A stretch of DNA of 8,008 nt, from the NCBI RefSeq assembly GCF_018854015.1, contig NZ_JAAXYO010000052.1, forward strand, positions 1 through 8,008. Reading direction: 5' to 3'. Shown in pieces: positions 4,951 through 8,008 of the stretch (position 1 is the first letter of the stretch; every line of letters begins with the position of its first letter). Made by a program: the position numbers and the translations under genes. The notes under the pieces are model-generated. The model saw only the letters and a list, made by a program, of their open reading frames with translations, was not told the DNA's origin and made no database searches. Source of the stretch: Igneacidithiobacillus copahuensis. GTDB lineage: Bacteria > Pseudomonadota > Gammaproteobacteria > Acidithiobacillales > Acidithiobacillaceae.

Positions 4951-5385
4951 TTACGATATAGCCTTCTTTTCTGCTGACTGTGGACGCCCGCCAAGTCGTC
5001 CGTTTCTTCGGGCTGCCGCTGCCTTGGCGGGGCTTTTTGATACGCCCCCCTTCTGCCCAAGGCTGCGCATCCAGGCCGATGTACCGAGAACTCCCCGCGC
5101 CAATGCAGGGACGTACAGATCAGCGTCCAGTCGCGGGAAGTGTAGCCCAAGACCACGCGCTTGAATGACGATCTCTGCCATATCTGCGGGAGTGGCATTC
5201 TCTATGCCCTGAATCAATGCTGGTGGGATGTGTAGACCAACACCGTTGTTCAACTCGATCACGACCTTTCCCGTAGGTTGGTCATAGTAGGCGGACTCCG
5301 CCAGTGGGCCAGCAGCAAGCGTCTCCCGTCCACGCTGATTTGCAGCGTCCCAGTCGCGCTCAAGAATTTTGTCTACTTGGTCCAT
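4951..5385 (-). CDS. DUF2442-domain protein, likely partner of DUF4160, 144 aa
   Basis: The centre SAYYDQPTGKVVIELNNGVGLHIPPALIQGIENATPADMAEIVI (about 31-74) followed by GLGLHFPRLDADLYVPALARGVLG (about 78-101) matches the DUF2442 fold, including the late D-x-D-L-Y-VP-x-L element. A basic Ala/Arg/Gly tail (KSPAKAAAARRNGRLGGRP, about 117-135) is common in this family and may bind nucleic acid. The ATG at 5385 has GGGAGAGG 4 nt upstream and is preferred over an in-frame GTG at 5406. It overlaps the end of the DUF4160 gene by 26 bases, so the two are co-expressed. DUF4160/DUF2442 pairs have been predicted as toxin-antitoxin-like modules; which partner is toxic, if either, is not shown here. Confidence 0.8.
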   Translation of the reverse strand: MDQVDKILERDWDAANQRGRETLAAGPLAESAYYDQPTGKVVIELNNGVGLHIPPALIQGIENATPADMAEIVIQARGLGLHFPRLDADLYVPALARGVLGTSAWMRSLGQKGGVSKSPAKAAAARRNGRLGGRPQSAEKKAIS

Positions 5386-5620
5386 GGTACCTCTCCCACT
5401 CTCCACAGAATAATGCCAATCGGGATATGCTTTCTTCCAGAAGGTGACGTATTTCCGCCCTGGAAAAGCCGATACTCTCCCGTAGCTCCGGTGGCCCTTT
5501 CGGGCAATGCAATATGAATACTGCCTTACTATCCCCTTTTATCACGTGCACATGAGCGGGACGATGGTCGTTGAGGTAGATCACTACCCGCGCAGCGTCT
5601 ATGTGATCGATGGTGGGCAT
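5360..5620 (-). CDS. DUF4160-domain protein, first gene of a TA-like pair, 86 aa
   Basis: Short protein starting MPTID with the family core RVVIYLNDHRPAHVHVIKGDSKAVFIL (11-37): the motif NDH-x-P-x-HVHV with its clustered histidines is diagnostic of DUF4160. The C-terminal half (GFSRAEIRHLLEESISRLALFCGEWERYHG) is the usual helical GFS-x-x-E-IRH-LLE part. The ATG at 5620 has AGGA about 11 nt upstream. It lies 42 bp downstream of the plasmid helix-turn-helix gene and overlaps the DUF2442 gene, so it probably belongs to the rep transcription unit or has a promoter inside the preceding gene. A stabilising (addiction) role is inference from family pairing and plasmid location. Confidence 0.82.
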   Translation of the reverse strand: MPTIDHIDAARVVIYLNDHRPAHVHVIKGDSKAVFILHCPKGPPELRESIGFSRAEIRHLLEESISRLALFCGEWERYHGPSRQNS

Positions 5621-5662
5621 AATGTCGTTATCCTAGGCGCGCTTTGGTTTATATACAAGGCA

Positions 5663-6067
5663 TCATCCCCAAAATCGCCACCACGGACGGTCATCCTTCT
5701 CTTCGTGTCGTAATTGGTTTTGGCTTTTGGCTAGCAAGTCGCGCAGCCATAGTTCGCGTTCCTCAGCCTTATGCAATTCTTCCTCACGGATTCGCAAAAT
5801 ATCACGCACTCGCTGAAGTTCTGATTCTAGCTCACTGATAACAAGAATATTTGGGTCGTTAGCCTCTCGGACACCACCTGTGTCTTGACCTTCTACTGTG
5901 TCATGTAGGACACCAAACACGCGTAGCAGCTCAGAGGTATCAATAACCGGATTTCCTTGGTTGTCGTTCGTAACGCTGACCTTGCCGTTATTGATGTAAG
6001 AGCGATAAAAGGTGCTGCGAGAAACCTTCGCTAAGCTTGCAGCTTTGGTGATGCTTACCTGTGTCAT
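5663..6067 (-). CDS. Plasmid helix-turn-helix/coiled-coil protein, replication-associated, 134 aa
   Basis: The N-terminus holds a helix-turn-helix (ITKAASLAKVSRSTFYRSYINNGKVSVTNDNQGNPVIDTSELLRVFG, about 6-52) of the excisionase/MerR-like type. After a polar linker comes a charged coiled coil (about 78-120, ELESELQRVRDILRIREEEL) and a terminal aromatic cluster RPWWRFWG. This architecture, including the WW-x-FW end, is typical of proteins encoded directly downstream of the initiator in many small Gram-negative plasmids and usually annotated as plasmid replication DNA-binding protein; their role (partition, copy control or initiator helper) is unresolved. I prefer the ATG at 6067 (AGG 10 nt upstream; domain starts at once) to a TTG at 6130 abutting the rep stop. 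It is the second gene of the rep unit, 63 bp after rep. Confidence 0.8.
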   Translation of the reverse strand: MTQVSITKAASLAKVSRSTFYRSYINNGKVSVTNDNQGNPVIDTSELLRVFGVLHDTVEGQDTGGVREANDPNILVISELESELQRVRDILRIREEELHKAEERELWLRDLLAKSQNQLRHEEKDDRPWWRFWG

Positions 6068-6130
6068 TTGACTGTCGCCTATTGGTTCACTTGGTGTGTC
6101 ATGGGACGTATCACCATTGTAGCAAAACAA

Positions 6131-6748
6131 TCACTCAATGAGCGGAATTTGATCGTCATCTACGGCGTTTTTTGGGCTTTTAACGGGTGTTTCAGCCTGA
6201 AGAAAAGGCAAGTCAGGCTCCAAGCCATCCAAGATAGGCTGAGAAGGAGGCGGCTCTCCTGGGCCTGCTGGCAGTTGCTGTTCGCCAGGATATAAGACCG
6301 GGATACGGCGGAGGTCTGTGGTGTCCACTGTGGAAGGATCCTGATCGCTCCTATCAGCAACCACGGCAGCGGAGAAAACAGATAAAACCATTTCACCACG
6401 CGGCTGTCCCCAAGCCACCCGGTCATTGACCACGTATGCAGACACGCTTCCTGGGCCGTTGAGCTTTATGACTTGTATCCATCGCTCTGCCACGAGATCG
6501 GACACAGCGTTTCTTACTGTTCGGTCCGTTACACCCATCAATCCGGCAAGAGTCTTTTGACTGATAACGACTGCATTTTGATGCCCCATGTTAGCGACCA
6601 AATGATGCAGGAGAATTCCAGCACGAGGTTTTCTCATCGTCAGGTTTGCCCACGCCTCGTGGGCTTTGCGTTCTGTTTGGACCCATTGGCCATATTTGGG
6701 TGCGGCAGGTGTGCCTAATTTTTCCTGGGGGGCGGAATCTCTTTGCAT
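6131..6748 (-). CDS. rep: RepL-like winged-helix replication initiator, 205 aa
   Basis: Residues about 24-60 (TERKAHEAWANLTMRKPRAG, then ILLHHLVANMGHQNAV) lead into a clear winged helix: VISQKTLAGLMGVTDRTVRNAVSDLVAERWIQVI (about 61-94) and wing KLNGPGSVSAYVVNDRVAWG (about 95-114). The order HTH, wing, then V-N-x-x-V-x-W-G is that of the RepL replication/maintenance family, known from Gram-positive plasmids with proteobacterial relatives. The last 70 residues are proline/acidic-rich and look disordered. No other initiator is present, so this is the plasmid Rep by elimination as well as similarity. I choose the ATG at 6748 (GGA about 11 nt upstream). The frame is open to a GTG at 6865, but that would translate straight through the operator dyad and tandem repeats. 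Whether it replicates by rolling circle or theta mode cannot be told. Confidence 0.75.
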   Translation of the reverse strand: MQRDSAPQEKLGTPAAPKYGQWVQTERKAHEAWANLTMRKPRAGILLHHLVANMGHQNAVVISQKTLAGLMGVTDRTVRNAVSDLVAERWIQVIKLNGPGSVSAYVVNDRVAWGQPRGEMVLSVFSAAVVADRSDQDPSTVDTTDLRRIPVLYPGEQQLPAGPGEPPPSQPILDGLEPDLPFLQAETPVKSPKNAVDDDQIPLIE

Positions 6749-6775
6749 TTTTTTGGAAATCCTTTTCCGATAATC

Positions 6776-6815
6776 TGTTCCAAAAATGTACATCATAGCG
6801 CACATTTTTGGAACA
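6776..6815. promoter_or_regulatory. 14-bp-arm inverted repeat, probable rep operator
   Basis: TGTTCCAAAAATGT (6776-6789) and ACATTTTTGGAACA (6802-6815) are perfect inverted arms around 12 bases. On the minus strand the spacer contains TATGAT, a good -10 hexamer, about 44 bp from the rep ATG. A repressor, possibly Rep itself, bound to the dyad would cover the promoter. I found no strong -35. Confidence 0.68.
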
Positions 6816-6865
6816 CCCCGGAAACAGCTGGTTTCCGCACCCCCGGAAACAGCTGGTTTCCGCAC
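6816..6865. repeat. Two tandem 25-bp iteron-like repeats
   Basis: Units 6816-6840 and 6841-6865 are identical (start CCCCGGAAACAGCTGG). Each contains an inner dyad GGAAAC-AGCTG-GTTTCC, and a further C-run follows at 6866. They abut the operator dyad and precede an AT-rich stretch, the usual arrangement of initiator-binding repeats at an origin. Two copies are few for classical iterons. Confidence 0.75.
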
Positions 6866-6870
6866 CCCCC

Positions 6871-6905
6871 CTAAAACACATTAAAAAATCAGTTAGTTAA
6901 AAAAT
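6871..6905. other. AT-rich stretch with direct repeat, possible duplex-unwinding element
   Basis: About 35 bases with only some seven G or C, containing TTAAAAAAT twice (6881-6889 and 6897-6905), 16 bp apart. It lies next to the iteron-like repeats and contrasts sharply with the GC-rich DNA on both sides. It is a candidate melting region of the origin. Confidence 0.5.
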
Positions 6906-6968
6906 GGTCCTTTCTATGTTCTATTGGGACTTTTGTGCCGGACCTTCTGACAAGGAGTGGGCGCTTGC

Positions 6969-7339
6969 TCCGACTACGTCGGACCGCCCACAAACATTCC
7001 CGGCGGGGACCCTGCTGGTCCCCCTGTCCTCGCCTTCGGCTCGCCGGATCGACCCCCTATGGGGACTGCGTCCCCCACTGCCTACGGCAGCGGCTCCCCC
7101 TGCTGGTTTACCAGTGGATGAGGTCTTTTTTTGAAAAAGAGCTTTAGCTCCCGCCCCGCAGGGGCAAAGTAGGCGCGGGCGATTTGGGCGATTTGCTTGC
7201 AAATCGTCTGAATCGTTCGCAACCGCGCAGGGCGCGGAATGGTAAACGGGCCACCGTTATGACGCGCGCAGCGCATAGAACGCTGTTTGCATCGACAGCA
7301 ATCCGTGCCTGGCACGGCGAAGCCGTGGCAACCAGGCAC
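6969..7339. repeat. Dense field of short perfect hairpins, probable origin/structural region
   Basis: No credible gene. Perfect stem-loops: TCCGAC-TAC-GTCGGA (6969-6983), GGGGACC/GGTCCCC (7005-7023), GCC-TTC-GGC (7032-7040), GGGGAC-TGC-GTCCCC (7061-7075), CTGCC-TAC-GGCAG (7078-7090), CTGGT/ACCAG (7103-7114), TCTTTTT/AAAAAGA (7124-7140), GAGC/GCTC (7139-7150), GCCCC-GCA-GGGGC (7153-7165), CGATTTGC/GCAAATCG (7189-7206), CCGCGC-AGG-GCGCGG (7223-7237), AACGG/CCGTT (7245-7258), CAGCG/CGCTG (7269-7285) and a nested one at 7305-7339 with outer GTGCCTGG/CCAGGCAC and inner CACGGC-GAA-GCCGTG. Seven of the loops are exactly three bases. Candidates are a single-strand origin, primase sites, a structured RNA or accumulated small palindromes. 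Confidence 0.7.
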
Positions 7340-7535
7340 TCCTTGTCTGGGGTTTGGGTATTTTTATTTTGGAAAATGCTCATATTTCGCGTAGGACGCG
7401 TTTTCTGGCTTTGGTGGTGTTTTCCCTGTCAAATGCTCTTGCGTCGGTTCTGGGGCAAATACGGGGCCTTTACGGCATGGTTGCACGGGGTTTCTCTGGT
7501 TTGGCCATGACGAGGATGGGCACTTGTGTTGCTCC
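7340..7535. other. Non-coding stretch between hairpin field and RHH gene
   Basis: Apart from one short dyad CGCGT-AGG-ACGCG (about 7389-7401) I see nothing distinctive. The frame of the RHH gene stays open back to a TTG at 7354, giving a hydrophobic, unlikely extension with no ribosome binding site, so this part is treated as untranslated. Confidence 0.5.
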
Positions 7536-7547
7536 GCGACTAGTCAC
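7536..7547. promoter_or_regulatory. RHH operator-like site A
   Basis: GCGAC-TA-GTCAC: one mismatch from a perfect dyad. It lies eight bases upstream of the -35 and is centred 29 bp from site B, close to three helical turns. Confidence 0.55.
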
Positions 7548-7554
7548 AGAATGT

Positions 7555-7583
7555 TTGGTAACTTGTGACGTGTCACGTATAAT
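7555..7583 (+). promoter_or_regulatory. Promoter of the RHH gene with embedded operator (site B)
   Basis: TTGGTA (7555-7560) and a consensus TATAAT (7578-7583) are exactly 17 bp apart. The spacer holds the perfect dyad GTGAC-GT-GTCAC (7565-7576). A protein bound there would block RNA polymerase, so autoregulation by the RHH product is the simplest reading. The ATG follows 31 bases after the -10, with GGAG at 7604-7607. Confidence 0.78.
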
Positions 7584-7614
7584 AAGATTCAGGCGACTGA
7601 TGCGGAGAACAGCC

Positions 7615-7899
7615 ATGACCAAGATAGCCGAAGTCTTATCACAACCTGTCACGAAGAAAAGAGGCCGGAAGCCCAAGGGCGACCGCCCCATGACGGCAGC
7701 GGAACGGGCCAAGGCCAGCCGCGACCATCGCCGCTTCCCGATGGAAGGCTACAGCGGGAAGCCGATCTCCGTGATGTTGTCGGGTGACGCGCATATGGCT
7801 CTGAATGACCTCATCGCCCTATACAGTGACAAGTCACAAAAAGAGATCATCGATCTGGCGCTTATCCATTTGCTCAAATTGCAGCCAGTCACCTATTAA
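7615..7899 (+). CDS. Small ribbon-helix-helix DNA-binding protein, 94 aa
   Basis: The C-terminal half has the ribbon-helix-helix pattern: strand KPISVMLS (49-56), helix GDAHMALNDLIALYSD (57-72), turn, helix KSQKEIIDLALIHLLKL (73-89). The N-terminal half is strongly basic and flexible, with KKRGRKPKGDRP (14-25) resembling an AT-hook core (RGRKP), then MTAAERAKASRDHRR. Such small RHH proteins on plasmids regulate copy number, partition or their own operon (CopG/ParG-like); I cannot choose among these. The ATG at 7615 has GGAG seven bases upstream and follows a near-consensus promoter. Dyads of one type occur twice upstream, once inside the 3' part of the gene and once just after the stop, and are its likely targets. 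It converges on the MobB-like gene across the TIME insertion. Confidence 0.78.
   Translation: MTKIAEVLSQPVTKKRGRKPKGDRPMTAAERAKASRDHRRFPMEGYSGKPISVMLSGDAHMALNDLIALYSDKSQKEIIDLALIHLLKLQPVTY
7826..7837. promoter_or_regulatory. RHH operator-like site C (inside the coding region)
   Basis: GTGAC-AA-GTCAC is a perfect dyad lying within codons for SDKSQ. It matches site B except for the two central bases. Its position inside a gene means it may be chance, but it shares flanking TTTGTGACTTGTC with site D (in reverse). Confidence 0.5.
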
Positions 7900-7908
7900 A
7901 GGCGTTTT

Positions 7909-7920
7909 GTGACTTGTCGC
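7909..7920. promoter_or_regulatory. RHH operator-like site D (just after the stop codon)
   Basis: GTGAC-TT-GTCGC, one mismatch from a perfect dyad, ten bases after the TAA of the RHH gene. TTTGTGACTTGTC is shared exactly with the reverse complement of site C. Confidence 0.52.
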
Positions 7921-7931
7921 GTTTATTGAGC

Positions 7932-7936
7932 TAATA
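7932..7936. repeat. 5-bp target-site duplication, TAATA (other copy)
   Basis: Matches 72-76 exactly and abuts the GGGG end of the TIR at 7937. Together the two copies define a single insertion event across the sequence junction. Confidence 0.88.
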
Positions 7937-7974
7937 GGGGTCCCCTCAGAAAACGGAATATAAAACCCGTTAAG
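7937..7974 (+). repeat. 38-bp Tn3-type terminal inverted repeat (partner copy)
   Basis: Starts GGGGTCCCCTCAGAAAACGG and ends CCGTTAAG; exact inverse of 34-71. Orientation places the interior of the element towards base 8008. Confidence 0.93.
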
Positions 7975-8008
7975 GGCGCGATGGGGTTTTGTGTGAAACG
8001 CCTCCCAA
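7937..8008. mobile_element. Tn3-family miniature element (TIME), first part before the circular junction
   Basis: Bases 7937-7974 are the 38-bp TIR (GGGGTCCCCTCAG...CCGTTAAG), and 7975-8008 are the first half of the 67-bp interior. The element continues at 1-71. The two TIRs are 38/38 identical, suggesting either recent insertion or selection by an active transposase. It lies in the short gap between two convergent genes. Confidence 0.88.

Noticed and set aside
6131..6865. Longer rep gene of 244 aa starting at 6865
   Set aside because: The start would be GTG within a tandem repeat, with no ribosome binding site, and the first 39 residues would be encoded by the repeats and the operator dyad. 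The ATG at 6748 is better supported.
6969..7339. CRISPR array or integron attC series in the hairpin field
   Set aside because: The stems differ in sequence, spacing is irregular, and there are no repeated units, cas genes, integrase, or GTTRRRY/RYYYAAC cores.
7354..7614. N-terminal extension of the RHH gene to a TTG at 7354
   Set aside because: It has no Shine-Dalgarno, would translate through a near-consensus promoter and two operator-like dyads, and adds a hydrophobic segment unlike any RHH protein.

Overview
The window reads as a complete small mobilizable plasmid of a Gram-negative proteobacterium, opened at an arbitrary point. The best argument for circularity is a miniature Tn3-family element that spans the junction of base 8008 with base 1: its two identical 38-bp ends (34-71 and 7937-7974) point towards the junction and are flanked by the same 5-bp duplication, TAATA, at 7932-7936 and 72-76. 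The divergent mobS/mobL genes with an RSF1010-type nic region between them match the layout known from pTF1 of Acidithiobacillus ferrooxidans. With the metal cargo, this makes an Acidithiobacillus-like host the first guess, but the host is inference.

Layout. (1) 71-2218, mobilization: a membrane-anchored MobB-like protein and MobS on the minus strand, the oriT, then the MOBQ relaxase MobL on the plus strand. (2) 2219-2586: a gap with related GTTAC-n-GTAAC palindromes. (3) 2587-4811, metal cargo on the minus strand: a CadC-type ArsR/SmtB repressor overlapping and translationally coupled to an SO_0444-family Cu/Zn efflux permease, and upstream a cysteine-rich GDCCVxC protein. Between arsR and the GDCCVxC gene lies a 189-bp MITE-like element. 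(4) 4951-5620: a DUF4160/DUF2442 pair, probably a toxin-antitoxin or addiction-type module. (5) 5663-6905, replication: a RepL-like winged-helix initiator, followed downstream by a helix-turn-helix/coiled-coil plasmid protein. Upstream of rep are a 14-bp-arm operator-like dyad, two 25-bp tandem repeats and an AT-rich stretch. (6) 6969-7339: no credible gene, but at least thirteen perfect short hairpins, possibly part of the origin. (7) 7536-7920: a 94-aa ribbon-helix-helix protein with a near-consensus promoter and four copies of a GTGAC-n2-GTCAC dyad, one lying between -35 and -10.

How it works together: rep with its repeats maintains the plasmid; the RHH protein probably regulates itself and perhaps copy number or partition; the DUF pair may stabilise inheritance; MobL/MobS/MobB nick and present the oriT to a conjugation apparatus supplied by another element, since no T4SS genes are present; and the cargo senses and exports soft metals. 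The points most worth following are the junction-spanning TIME that reconstitutes the stop codon of the gene it hit, the dense hairpin field beside the replication region, the RHH operator array and the MITE-like element.
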